Assembly (NCBI GenBank): GCA_030704615.1
Contig: CM060731.1
Location: 29,822,001 to 29,886,000 of the forward strand
DNA length: 64,000 nt
Direction of reading: 5' to 3'
From: Takakia lepidozioides
Taxonomy: Eukaryota; Streptophyta; Takakiopsida; Takakiales; Takakiaceae
This document shows positions 35,301 through 48,300 of the stretch, piece by piece; position 1 is the first letter of the stretch, and every line of letters begins with the position of its first letter. Under the pieces are notes generated by a model, which worked only from the letters and a program-made list of their open reading frames with translations, was not told the origin of the DNA and did not search any database. Made by a program: the position numbers and the translations under genes.

Positions 35301-38300
35301 ACACCAGAATGAGATGAGAGCTCCTGTGAATGAGGGCCCAGTGGTGGCAGCTCACATGGTTAGGCCATGTGTTGTACCAGAAGTAAGTACAATGATAGTA
35401 ACCAGAAGCAAAGCCAAACTAATACCTCCAGTAGTTGAGGAGCCCAATAGCTTGCAGACCAAAGGATTCTGAATGAAACAATGGAACTTCATTACATCTG
35501 CAGAGGGCCCCAAGGGCCAATGGGAGGGAACGCAAATAGAGAGCAATATATGGGCAACACAATAGTAAAAACTCAAAAGTTCTTTTTAGGACACTGTTTA
35601 AGCAATGGCCTACCTGAAGGCACAGCTGGAAGGAACTCTACTTGCCGCTGTGTGTCATCGAAAAGCTTTAATAGTGACAGGTTACTGCTGAACCAATTCT
35701 CTTAGATAGGGTCACTCTGTTTATAAATTGTCTGATCACAGAGCATGTGGTACTAAAGTATAGCTATGGTGCTGTTCTTGTTTGTGTCTGTTTTACTGGC
35801 CCTGCATGCAGAGCCCACTGAAATAATTACTAGTAAGTAGTAAGTAGCGTGCTGGAGGAGAGAGCCCCCCCTCCTTATATACCTGCACAGGGCAGCTGGC
35901 CGACCTTGTCAAGTGGTGATGGAGCCTTCTAGAAGGCTGCTCCGTGCTCACACGTGTCACCCTAAAAGGACCTCTACCCTCCCCACTTGACACTTGTACA
36001 GTAGCTATTCCGAAACAAAAACCCTAGTCTCTGATGTAATTGTCCTTATAATGTGTCTGGGTATGTTTTGTATCCATTTGCAGGTGAAATTGTTGAGAGC
36101 AGAGAATTGAGGCCTTTGAGCTACCCATACCTCCAGTCTGTGCGGCCTCTAGCCATTGTAGCTGGGCAACAGAGTGATATTACCTTAAAGGGATTTAATC
36201 TTTCAGTTTCTGGGACTAGGTATGTATCATGGCAAGTTGAAATTTAATTTATGGGCTTGATTTGTTCTCAGTGAAGCTTTGGATTTTGACTCTCTTTCGC
36301 ACCTAGTTGCCATGTTATCTACCTTTCTGGGCTCGGTTTCTCAATCCTGTGTGTCTAAACCAGTTAACCCTCCATTTCCTCTCCCTCCTTTGTCTCCTGA
36401 GTGGTTGTATAACAGCATTAGGTGACCAGCAGGTATGTGTGAAGTAAGGGCTCTTAGATTGGTAGGGCCGAATTGCATGGCACTTTGCTTATAAATAGGT
36501 CTCGTTCTTGAGCATGTAGCTCATACTCACAGTTGGTATGTCTTTTGGTCAGGGTTCTCTGCGCCTACCAAGGGAAGTACACTCTTCATGAAGTCCCTAC
36601 TGTGGATCAAGATGAAACAGATGGGCCAGTGACTGCTGACCAAGTGTCTGATGTTGGAGAAGATCAAGTAGTTGACCCCGTTATTACTGATAGCTTGGCA
36701 AGGGATTCTGTAGCTGTTGTGCTTGACAACAGTTTCACTATCTGCGGGGAACCCTCGGATGTTGCGGGTCGGTGTTTCATTGAGGTGTGGTGCTCTGTTC
36801 AGGCTTCTTTTGGTGCCCTTTCATCCACTGCATCTTCTGTATAGTTGGTACGCGTCAGTGAGAAGCAGGAACTTTCTCACCACTGAGGAAGGTGGGCCCT
36901 TTCATTGTGCCAGCTTACACTGTAGACAACACCTTCTCATGGTGGGTGTAGAAGGGTTTATTTTCTTTTTCATGTAGTTCTGTTGTCTCCCAGACCTCTA
37001 GGCTCTCTCCTCCTAGCCAGCTGTCCAAAGTTTATTTATTTTGTTCTTTTTGTGCTCTCTCTCTCGTGTGGTCTGCCCAGATTGGGTGCGGGGTCTATGG
37101 CCATAAGGGTACGGCAAACGTCTTGTGAGATGTTGTTTGCCAGTCTTGTAGCCAGAGACCCCATGCCCAGATTGGGCAGAACAAAAAGGCACTAGAGAGA
37201 AACAACCTTGACCAAGCCATCATTAAAGCGATACAATCTGGGGAACCTCCCCAGATTTTGAAGAAGAATTACTAGTACCTGTTTTTGTTCTCTTTGATTC
37301 TTTGTTGCCCTATATATATGTATATTCCTCTCTCTTTTTGTTGAAGTCAAAGATTGCTGATTCCATGTGTCTACTATAAATTGGATGTTGTGCAGGTGGA
37401 GCAAGACACCATTGGAGGAAATTGGAAGCCAGTTATTGTTGCCGATGGGTCTGTGTGTAGAGAGCTCCGCATGCTTGAAGAAGAGATTGAGGATGCTGCC
37501 TTGTATGTAGGCAAGGCAGCTGAGAAGGAGGGGCTCCAACACTTCGACATTTTGGACTGTGTTGAGGTCATACGTTTGATGGTGGAAAGGGAGGTCTCAG
37601 CCTTCTTGGAGGAGCTCGGTTGGTTTTTCCAGAAGAGAAGCCCCACGAACTCCGAAGGCTCCCCTGATCTGGACATTGTATGTGTTTTGTGTGTACTGAA
37701 AATTCTTTAGTCATAGAAGCCCATGGGAGAGTGATGCACTTTCATGTGAAGAGAATGCCAACTGTTAAGTATTACAAGACTGGCAAGGTGAAGTGGTTCT
37801 TAGTTATGCCGGCTTAGGCCGGAGTCCTCTCTCTCTCTCTCTCTCTCTCTCTTTAACAACTTTGAAAGTCTCGAGGCTGAGCCAAAAGCCCAGGCCCTCC
37901 TGAGGCCTAGTTTTTGGGCAAATCACACACAGCAGATTGATGCTTGTGTGAAGGGATTTCTAGAGGATACCTGGAAAACCCGGATTAATTCTATATATGA
38001 TGGTAAGTCACTACCAACGTCAGCCCCTGACAGAGGTAGGTTCTGTCCCTTTTGTTCCCGCTCAAACTGGGCGCGGGGTCAATGGCCACAAGGCTACGGC
38101 AAACAACGTCTTATGAGTACAATCTCTCTCTCTCTCTCTCTCTTTCTATTACAATGTCAGCCCCTGACAGAGGTAGGTTCTGTCCCTTTGGTTTCCACTC
38201 AAACTGGGCGCGGGGTCAATGGCCAAAAGGCTACGGCAAACAACGTCTTATGAGTACATTCTATTACAAGACAGATTCTACGGCAAACAACGTCATATGA

Positions 38301-39617
38301 GTACATTCTAACAATACAGATTGTCAGACCTCCTTCTTTGTTCTTGCCCTACCTTGGTGCGCAGGTACTTTTATGTGACATTGATTAGAAGTTGGGAGAT
38401 ATTTCACTGGCCAAGGGGATCAAAGTTGTGTGTGTACATTGATGATTGATTTTGTATAGTGATTCATCTATAATGGCTTGTGCCTTCCAGGTCCATTCCA
38501 CACGGTTACAGCACCTTCTGGTTCGTTCTGTTGAACGGGGCTGGTGTGCTGTGGTACGAAAGCTTCTAGACATCCCATTTGGGGTTCAGGAGTCCGATGC
38601 TGTCTTTTCAAGGCTTTCCCATAGTCTGCAAGAAGTGGGCCTACTACACTGTGCAGTTCGCAGAAAGTACCGGCCGATGGTAGAGCTTTTGTTGGCATAT
38701 GTGCCTTCCGCTCTTGCAGGGGTCGGTGAAATGGAGTTCAAGAACTTCCATAGAACTATGCAATTCAAGCTGCGGTGGGGGACCATATTCAGGCCAGACA
38801 TGCCTGGACCTGGAGGTCTTACTCCCTTGCACATTGCTGCGAGCATGCAAGATGCTGAAGAAATTGTTGATGCGCTAACAAGCGACCCTTGGCAGGTAAG
38901 CTTGTGTGTCTTGGGGTGTAGCCAAGTTAGGTGGATGAATACTGATTTTTCAGGTTTTGGAGGCCTCCTTTATTCGAGTGATACGGTTCATTTTTCCCTT
39001 CTGTCTATCCGAGCTTTTGACTCCCTCCTCTTTGAAGCAAGTATTTGGAAGTTTGGAAATTGTGATATTGTTCTCCTAAACGTTTATCGTGACAGGTGGG
39101 ATTGCATGCATGGGTCAACAAGCGGGATGAAACTGGGGAGACTCCCCTTACCTGTGCACTTGCAAGGGGAAACTTCAAGTCTCTACAACTGGTGAGGACA
39201 AAACTTGCCCGACTGCAACATTTGGGGAGTACAACTATTGACATGCGAGACCTTCCTCCCCAACCATGGTATGGAAGACCCAATGGAGACAATTGGAGAG
39301 GAGTGCAAGAGGGGCCGAGGAAACAGGCCTCAAGTGCCAAGGCTGTGGAGCTACCATTGTGGGTGAAAAATTGTTCCTCAGCGGAGAATCTTGAATCCAG
39401 CAAGCATGTTCCCTCATCTTGCAGACACCAGGGACTTGGCAGAATGCCTACCCGTATAAGCGGCATTAGGAGTCGATCACACAGGGCGTTCTTGCTCTCC
39501 ATTGTGGCAATAGCCGCAGTATGTGTGTGTGTATGTCTGGTGTTCAAGGGGCCGCCACAAGTGCGGTTTGTGCTACTCCCCTTCCGCTGGGAAAGCTTGG
39601 GTCGCGGATCAATCTAA
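29369..39617 (+). CDS. SPL: SBP-box transcription factor, long SPL1/12/14 class, 12 exons
   Basis: Exons: 29369-29453, 29706-30411, 30790-30980, 31859-32799, 33079-33153, 33510-33617, 33944-34058, 36084-36219, 36553-36784, 37396-37677, 38491-38895, 39096-39617. All junctions are GT-AG and in phase; 3798 nt encode 1265 residues. The SBP zinc-binding domain covers about 218-296 ([35 protein letters not shown]) and ends in the basic signal [17 protein letters not shown]. It is interrupted by an intron after CSR, as in other plants. Downstream are the conserved middle blocks ([26 protein letters not shown]), ankyrin-like repeats ([12 protein letters not shown] about 1063, [16 protein letters not shown] about 1103) and a C-terminal hydrophobic segment containing VCVCVC (about 1220-1241), ending GRGSI. 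Such factors bind GTAC-core promoter elements. No exonic miR156 site is visible, as usual for this long class. Confidence 0.96.
35075..35472 (+). mobile_element. gag fragment with CCHC zinc knuckle, in SPL intron 7
   Basis: A frame reads Gly/Asn/Arg-rich sequence ([14 protein letters not shown]) followed by [14 protein letters not shown], a canonical C-x2-C-x4-H-x4-C nucleocapsid knuckle, and ends at a stop at 35470-35472. It is a fragment of an LTR element's gag. No LTR or pol was recognised in the 2-kb intron. Confidence 0.7.
37072..37190. repeat. Two LINE family A 3' tails in inverted orientation, SPL intron 9
   Basis: A plus-strand tail piece (CAGATTGGGTGCGGGGTC, TATGGCCATAAGGGTACGG, CAAACGTCTTGTGAG) is followed within about 10 bp by a minus-strand one (GTTTGCC, TAGCCAGAGACCCC, CAGATTGGGCAGAAC). 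In the SPL pre-mRNA they could pair as a hairpin of about 50 bp. Confidence 0.7.
37797..38310 (+). mobile_element. LINE family A 3' fragment with repeated tails, SPL intron 10
   Basis: Begins with a CT tract joined to a reverse relative of the 91-bp insertion. The last coding part follows (from [20 protein letters not shown] near 37857), nearly the same as the end of the 3645-2674 fragment. The 3' tail then appears at 38008-38128 and, after a CT microsatellite, again at 38150-38270. A third partial end (GGCAAACAACGTCATATGAG) lies at 38282-38301. Together they fill most of the intron before exon 11. Confidence 0.85.
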
Positions 39618-41209
39618 GTCATTCCAATTTCTGGTGCCCCTTTCAATGGACAATACCCACGCAGATGGAAAGAGGGACTGCTTCCTTACTTCCATGGACC
39701 TCGCCATTCCTTTCAATGCACACTAAGTAGTGACTTCTTTCCAATGCTCAGTATTACATGAGTGGGATGTCTGGCGCTGTTGGTGTACCATGACGAAGTT
39801 GCGATTCTTTTTCAGAATCAAGTGCTAGCTCTTTTTGACAGCCAGGGGGGCTCTTCAGGTAAAATGGCATTCACAGAAGGGGATCCTTCATGATTCATGA
39901 CAGGATATGTCGATTCACTTCAGATCATGATTTGTGGACTTGGAATGCCCCAGAGCATGGCACAGGTTGAGGGTGTGAAGGGGAGCCGCTGTGTAGTTAG
40001 GAAATCACAAGGGCGGATTGCCTTGCCGTGTAGTTTGTAGCCTTTGAAAACAATGTGGTCACAGGCAGCTCCTTTATCAGTCCAAAGGTTTGTGAAAAGT
40101 CCTGCTTATAATGAGGGAGGAGCAGGGAGAGTTTGAATGACAAGAATTGTAGGAATGGAATTGAGTGCTTCTTGTGTTCAATCAGCCATCATTTGCAAGG
40201 GGTGAGGAGAGTCCATATTACCAAAGGTAATTGTCTGGAAGGTTACATTGAGATGAAAGTGAGCTACTCATGTTAACTTCACATTGTCTCCCTGTGTAAC
40301 CTCTTCAGGGTGTACTAGGTACATATGTAATCTTTCTGAAAGTGCTCAATTGAATATGTGTATATGGTAGATGATGAACAACTTGTGAGTCTGGTTTAAA
40401 TAGGGCAAGGGCATCCCTTGTGGTATGAAGTATGAAGTTTCTTTTAAAATAAAAAAAATGGTAAGGAAAGGCAGACAGCCCGCACCTACAAGTAGAACAA
40501 TCTGGCATCACTTGACGGATGAATGGATGAACGACCCCGTGCTTTCATCGACGAGTCGGCTTCCAATCCGGACAAATGATCTTCCGTATGGATGATTTCT
40601 CTCATCCGTTTCGCGCTCTCTCTCTCCCCTCGGGAGGAGAGAATGGGATTCTTTGAACTCTGCTGTTGAGAAGGAATGTTAAACTGCAGTTCGCTTTGGT
40701 GCATGGCAACTTGTTTTGGGTTTTCTGGCCCATACTACTTTTTCTTTTTCATGCTTAACTTGTTCATCATAAACTCTAAACTTTCAGGATCTGCAGTGTC
40801 ACTTTGGCATGCCTTGGCAGCTGAATACACACAGTTCTCACAAAAATCACACGGCTGTGCATGGATCATCGACTAAAAGCCACAAGAGGTGACTAAACCC
40901 ACAAGAGACTGCTGAAAAAAGAAGGCTTTAGTTGGAAGACATATGCATGCGTATACAAATGGCAATGTGGACAGATGAACTGGCATTAGAGCTAGAAACT
41001 AAGAGTACTGGTCAGAAAGTTAACAACTGTAATCTTGCGCACCCACACTAAGTTTATAGACAGCTTTGGAAAAAAAAACACTTTCAATTAAAGTAACCAC
41101 GCCATGAGGCAAGGCCAATGGGAGCCCAACAAGCAGGGAAGGGGATGCAGAAGCTTACAAGTCTCAATGAAAGTTATTATAAACTGATGGAACTTACAAT
41201 GATTGTGGA
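39618..41209. other. SPL 3' region and convergent intergenic space
   Basis: The first part is presumably SPL 3' UTR. An A-rich stretch (TTTTAAAATAAAAAAAATGG, about 40441-40460) could mark 3' processing, but no canonical AATAAA is clear. No further coding frame is supported. Confidence 0.4.
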
Positions 41210-42295
41210 CTAGAACGTGTTTCTACAATAAATGTCTAGCCTAGTAACTGGTAACAGAGGCGGAAAGAAATGCTGAGGAGATGTCCATGTGTCTTGCTTC
41301 ATGTCATTTATCCCAACTACTTCCGGATTTGCAGAAAAACTTTCCCTGCTCCAAAAGAATAAGAGATTGTCCTGGCTCACCACTTTCAAACAGAAGGCGG
41401 CCAAACTAGTATTTGCAATCTTCAGCCACTCTGGAGTCGTTGTGAACCTATCAACTCCCACACACTGGTGATGGGTGAGATGGGTGAGGTAGAAAAGCCT
41501 TCATGACCAACTAGCAATATGCGCCCTCCACTCGCTACAAGGAATGGACCAGCTACATCGTAACCACCTCCACGACAATTAGGCGTCCGTGTAGCAACTG
41601 TAGTCCACACACCGCTGCCAATGTCACAAGCCATCAAAATGTGGTCACCGAGCTCCCGTATGTGAATTAAAGCAAAGAGAGTAGGGCCACATATCAGAGG
41701 ACCAATTACCTCCTGTGGGCATAGTTCCAGTCTCGGTCCAACACTGGCAAATTGAGTCGTAGATGTGTGTTCTCCAACATTTGGTATAGTCGTTTGAAAT
41801 CAGAATGACCTTGTAGCTGTTGGTGCGTCTATTCACAATCAGATTTACACTTTGCACGTCCAAATGTGTTGGATTGTGAGGCGGGGCAGGCAATTGTCTG
41901 GAACTGTTCAAGAGAGGATTGTGTACCATCCATGATAAGTCATCGTCGGCCTCATCGACGCCCGCCTCCGTTATGCAATATAAGCCCCCATCTGCAGCAC
42001 GAGGTGTGCATAGTGAATTGCCCTGGGGAATTTAAGGCCGATCTTGTGCCACTGTCGAGTTGTGAGGGCATACAACATGCAACCATCTGTGCTTAGCTGT
42101 CTGTCAAACGACAAGAGGTAGGATTCTTCGTGAATCTAGCTGGTGACAGAGTTGCTGGAAACTAGCAGTAGATGGGAGGGCATTCCACAACTTACAAACT
42201 GACTTGAAGCGGACAAAACTTCGATATTGCACACAGCCCAACACCACCTCCATTAACTCCAAAGGGAGCCTGCCCCAAATCTCCTCCTCCATATT
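41210..42295 (-). pseudogene. F-box protein pseudogene, intronless, frameshifted
   Basis: The start (EEEIWGRLPLELMEVVLGCV, then SVCKLWNALPS) is an F-box, which in SCF ubiquitin ligases binds SKP1. The rest has the composition of plant kelch/beta-propeller F-box proteins (ADGGLYCITE, DSICQCWTETGTMPTGG, ILMACDIGSGVWTTV, GGRILLVGHEGF, PEWLKIA). Readable protein continues to a stop at 41210 only by changing frame near 42115, 41995, 41655 and 41445. Four shifts in about 1.1 kb with otherwise good protein sequence imply a dead gene; assembly errors are an alternative. It is convergent with SPL. Confidence 0.75.
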
Positions 42296-42352
42296 GCCCA
42301 GGTGGTTTCGGTGACAACACCTCATCACCAACTGTGTTCTTATACGATCCTA

Positions 42353-45300
42353 ACCTTAACAGAGCTTGGGAGGAGAAGGAAGGAAAAGAAATACTCGGCC
42401 TTGGCCCTTGGGGACCATGACGTCTACCACCGGGAGGCCCTGGAGGACCAGCCCCTGGCGGCCCCCCTCCGGGACCATGAGGTCCACCACCCCGAGGCCC
42501 TGGGGACCAGCCCCTGGCAGCCCTCCTTCGGGACCATGACGTTCATCACCCGGAGGCCCTGGAGGACCATCCCCTGGCGGCCCCCATTCGGGACCATGTG
42601 GTCCATCACCACCTCCGTAATCTGGTGCAGGATTCTTCATTGACTCTGTCTTGTAATAATGCAGCAAACCCTCCTTTTTCTGTGCCAATCCGAGTTCCCA
42701 AAGCATGTAATATCCGGCTTTCTGGAAGATTAGGATGCATCATGGTGAAAACTTTCAATTGGTGTTTACACATATTTCCTCGTTGTGACCAATGGCATGT
42801 GCAACACTCCCACTCAGAGTCTGGATTGCGAATAATATAGTCACGCCCAATGAGTACTCCAAACAGGTGCAGGTTCGCCTTGGATGAACATCCCTGTATT
42901 ATCTATTGGTGGCAACTCTACAAAACCATCGGGAATGGTCCTCGCTTGGACAACAGCGTTCTCGACCAATTGTTCTTTTTTGCTGTTGATTACAAACCCC
43001 CAAGATTTTCTATACTCCATTGCTGAAAAATGCCTCTCCACATCCTCAAGCAAAGTACATATAAGCCAATCAACTCACCTTCCAATTAGATTTCGTTTGG
43101 ATATTAGGTACCTACTCTTTAGGCTTCCATGATATGCTTCCACTCCAGCATTTGTATTCTGGTTTGCATGGGGGAAATGTCGAGTGGCCTCTATCCACAT
43201 ATCTGCATTACATTGTCAATTGCAATCAAAGTCATGCCCAAACAAACTGAAAATATTGACTTAGTATAGTAATTACCTGATATTAACATATTATAGCCTA
43301 ACTTCATTTATGCATCATGATATTCATTTTTGTTGACTACTAATTTGTTACACATTATATATTTTCATACACACACATATGCTCAATATCATCAAAATAG
43401 GTATGAAGATGAATCAGACTTATTGGATTTTTTAAAAACTAAATATTATGATATTGTATAGTATGTGTAATTGTATTGTGAAACAAAGCACTTACCGAGT
43501 TTGTCACCGCTCCAACTCCCAGTTGAAATAATTCCAGAAATCCCACTCTTGAAAATATGTTGCTTGTAGGTTGCGGAGCTTTTCATGCACTTCATCCATC
43601 CTATGACGTAGCTGAGCGCCGAATGTTCCCTTGAAGTACATGATATTTTCCAGCCCTCGGAAAATTGCAGATCTCGTATTCCAAGTTCTAATATTTTTTA
43701 TGACATTTTTTAGCCATGCTCGTTTGACATGCCACTGACACAATAAGATTTGCATTTGATTGCCCCAAACAATCTTGCATATACAACATGCACAAAAATG
43801 AAAAATGTGTTTAAAACATGGAACTATGCATGCTAAAGTGTAATTATATAAAACAATGTGTTCACAATGAGATACAAAAATAATTTGCAATCCTGTTGAA
43901 AAATTCAATTTATATTCTTACTTGATAGCATTGATTTCTGTATCACAATCATCGACCATGAAGTTGTTGGGATTCCAATTGTATGGGGGTAGTCGCATAT
44001 CTTCTCTCAACCTTCTCATCCAAAGTGACAAAGATGTTGCAGTCTGGGTTTCCGTTATAACCCATGCAACAAGGATCCCGTTGTGAAATTCGTCGAATAC
44101 CAACAATGTGAATAATGGGTTCTGCACACAAACAATAATACAAAGGGCGGTATATATTGGATAATGTCCTTCTGGCCCAGGAGGCGGATGCATACACCAG
44201 GGCATCAAATCAGGCGCTGGCACTTTATCCGCAACAGCTCCAGTAGGGTTATTATTAATGGTCATTTGTCAAAACCCTTTGCCTTCCAGAGATCGGTGCG
44301 ACAGGGATGCCCTCTCTCGCCTTTCCTCTTTCTGTTTGTGGCAGATACTTTGGGTTACATGTTGGATGTTAACCCTGTAGTGAGAGGCCTTCAAATGCAT
44401 GGTTTCAGAGTTGATGCTGCCCTTCAGATCAAAGATTCTATGTTTGTAGATGACATTTTTCTCCTGCTTCAAGCTGAGCCAGCAGCCCTGCATGTGGCCC
44501 AATGCACGATTGACAGTTTTTGCAAGGAATCGGGTTTTAGGGTGAATTGGTCGAAAACCAAGGCTCTTCTGGTGGGAGATATTTCAAAGTCAGGTCTGGG
44601 GGTCTCCCCAGTGTGGGGGGCTAACTTGGGATTGATCTGGCTCAAGGAAGGGGAGTCCACCACCCTCTTGGGCCACGTCTTCGGGATTAATCTCTCTGAA
44701 GACCAATGTCCGGGACCCACTATAGCCAGGCTGAAGGGGCAACTAATCTTCTGGGGCTCTCGGTTCCTCTCCATTACTGGGAGGGCTCTGGTGGCTAACC
44801 AGATCCTTTTGGCCGGTATTTGGTATTTCGCCTCAACCTAGAGCCCCAGCTCTGAACATATCACGAAATCAAAAAGTGTATTAGAAACTTTATATGGGGG
44901 GGCCCACTCGTTGGACTCTAACAAACGTCCCTAGGTCTCTTGGATTCAAATCATAATGCCCAAGAAAATGGGTGGCCTCGGTGTCTTGGATCCTGAAACC
45001 CAGATCAAAGCCCTATTGGGAAAATGGCTCCCCAGATTCCTAAGTCCAGAAGGAGGTTGGTGGAAACTTATGGTGATAGGTTCTATTTCCCTCAGTTCAC
45101 CCCTGAGCACCACTCAATGGTCTCCATCTCTAAGATGGATCACTCAAGGTTATTGTCATTACTCCCCTGGCTCTTCCCTTTGGACCTCTATTTGGTTGGC
45201 TTGGGGGAAGTGCAGACCTTTCCTGCGTAAAAGAGAGCCTACTTCATTTTGTGAAATGCTCAGGCAACACCTGTTCCTCAACAAGCCAGTCCCATCAGCA

Positions 45301-48300
45301 GCGGAGAGGAGCCAAGCTACAAGATGGGCGGGGTGGGATGCAAGGGGGCTCTCACAGGTCTCCCATCTATGGTTCAGTACCCCTGTATCTCTTTCCAGAT
45401 CTCTAGGCACCCAAAGGCTCTCCACCGGTATTGCCTCAGTTCTGCAATCAGTTCTAGACTCGTGGAGAGACATACTCAGACAGGGCCCATCCTCTCCGTC
45501 TCTTTATCAGTGGGTGACCACAACTGATCACCATTTTCACGTCATGTTCATTTCGGAAGCCTCGCGTGATAACCTGGTGGGTTTCGCATTCAGGGCCCAT
45601 CCGTATACGGATGCTCTCTCGCTGCACTCATCCAACCCCATCTCAATCCCTTATACAAACACCCCACCAGCCAAAATCTGCCACTAGAACTCTAAGCTCA
45701 AAGATTTTAATCCATCCCTACCATCGAACACGCAGGTTCTACCATGGTTACGATCAAGAACCTTTATATGGATAGGAGGCCAATCCATCCAGGATCTGCA
45801 AAGCGACCCGGCAGAATGGCAATGGGAATTCGGGGACAAGATTTGCTCCTTCTTCTCTTACACGGCCAAGGGTGCCTACAGGGCGATGCTGAAGGCCAAG
45901 CCTCTAACCAAAAAATGGGACGATAGATGGGGCTTATTCCAATTTAGAGAGGAAAACTGGAAGTGCATACATTGGGCTCTGATTTGGGAAAAATCAAAAC
46001 CAGCAAAACTCAGTGCCTTTCTTTGGCAGATTGCAAATAGAGTTTTGAAGGTTGGGCAATTTCTAAACTTCCAAGAGGCGCTACTCTGCAAATGCTGCCC
46101 TATTGGGGTTATTGAGTCTTTGGAACACTGTCTTCTTTTCTGTAGAGGGCCGTCAAAAATCTGGCCCTTGGTTTGGTCACTTTACAGGGTCTGGTCAAAC
46201 ACCGCTCAGGACCCCATAGCCCTCCTGCTAAATTACAACCAAACAACCAAGTCCAAGGTGTCCACATGCCCAGTATTCGAGGCCCTCCGCTCGGCAACAC
46301 TGTGGCAAATCTGGAAGGTTCGGTGCAGATGGACATTAAACAATGCTTCCTCCTCCTGTACAGAAATTGCTTGTGTATTCTATGATGTTACTATTGCAAC
46401 TAAGTTGGCATGGCAAAAACTATGTGCAGAAGCAGACAGGAAACCTGAACGAAAAGATTCCCTCCTCGCCTCCTTCAGGGCATCTTGGGGAAGAGGAGGA
46501 ATCATTTGTGGCATCATTGATTCGGACACCTGTACATGGGCAGACTCCATACCTGAACTCTGGAAACACCAATGGGGCACCGTCTTCGGCCTCCCCTGAC
46601 CTGGACTCGACAGATATTAACTGGAAGCACTAAGGAGGAGATCTAAATCTAAGTTGATCTTCCTCAGATAGACATCTTCAGAGTTTCGCTCCTTGGCCGT
46701 TCTAGCCTGTGCTCTTACTGTTCGTCGTTCCGTTCGGTTCCCTCTGCACTAGGGCACCTCTCTCTCATGGAGGTTTTCATGGAGGTTTTCACTGCTTTGA
46801 ACTAATCCCAGATTAGCTCTCTGCACTATGGGCAAATCTTGCAACCAATAATAGATGGGTCTACCAGGGCTGCATGCGTAGTCAGGTCTATTTCCTACCC
46901 TGTTCACTGTTCGTTGGAATCTCCAACACGGTCCCCGTGTGTTAAGCCTCATGGCAATATGTAAGGGTTTCTTTTTTCTTTTTTTTAATAAATTTTCAGG
47001 GCCTCTCATCCCTTTAAAAAAATTAAAATAAAAATAAAAAATACATAAATTTAATTACACTTGGTTGACATAACACATACAAATAGTATACTTGGCTAAA
47101 GAAGAAGAATACAAGCACAAGCTCATGCGAGCTCACAAAGCTGAAGCATAAACTCATGCATATATAACCTCATCACTCAAATACAAGTCAAGCCAAGTGC
47201 ACCCCACGCCATGGGGAATCCACACTACGGCGCCATAGCTAGGCGCGGTGAGGCTCAACTCGAGAAAGATGAGCCTCCCGCGCTTGCCGTGAAGATAACC
47301 ACTCCAGGGCCTAAATCTGCCTTGACCCCTGGATTGACACTTGGGCCAATCCCAAATGTCAATATGTAAAAGCTAGCTATTTCCTAGCTAGTTTCACACT
47401 AGTGGTAAAATAACTTGACAACAGTCATATATATATATATAATCATTATATAACATAATAATATAAATTTCAACAAACTTGCCATGTATATGTGACTTTT
47501 AGATAAATGCAAAGCAAATCCACAAATGTATATTGGATTACCTTGAATTTGTTGGTGCCCAATGGAGCATCACATGCTACCATTTTGTTGTGACCATGTT
47601 TCATCATCATCTCTTTTTGCCACGTAGTTTGTAGACCCAGAATGAATGGTTGTGCCCCAACTTTTTCTTGATAGAAAAAAACCTTATTGGGACATAGGTT
47701 TACTTTCATCTTCACACTGAACGCTTCTTCTTCATGAAACCTGTACTTAATTTTGTGTTAATGCAATGCAATATTGTCAACATCTTTTCTCGTAAGCATA
47801 TCATCTCTTGATGCTTGCAAATGTGGATCTCTTCCTCTCACAATATTCAACATGTCTTCATGTTCCATAATGACTTGGGCAAGTGTCTTGTTTTGAAGAA
47901 GTTTGGACTCAACCCAGTATTTCAGTCGCCCTGACAAATGAGGGACAAGTTCATGCCGGGTGCGAACAGAAGCTGCATCTAAATGACCATGACAAGGTGC
48001 ATCTGCCACATCAACATGACGTTTTTCAAAATATTCGATTCGAGCTATATCTGGATGTAAGTAAAGATGAAAAATCCTAAATGAGCAACAACATCCTCTT
48101 TTGATGCTCTCTCCTCTTTCTATTTTTTGTCGTCGACTACCTGGACCTTGTCGAGGTCTCTGAGTTATATCCTGAGCTTCATAATTTTCCGTTCGTTTAT
48201 CTTGCGGTCCATATGCACAATGCATCCTATATATTGCACACATAATACAATGGGTATGTATGATATTTACTACTATAAAATAAAAATAATATCCATCATA

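Noticed and set aside
37052-37071. Possible miR156 site in SPL (GTGCTCTCTCTCT match)
   Set aside because: It lies in intron 9 next to a LINE tail, and the mismatches fall at the seed end of the miRNA; long SPL genes are usually not miR156 targets.
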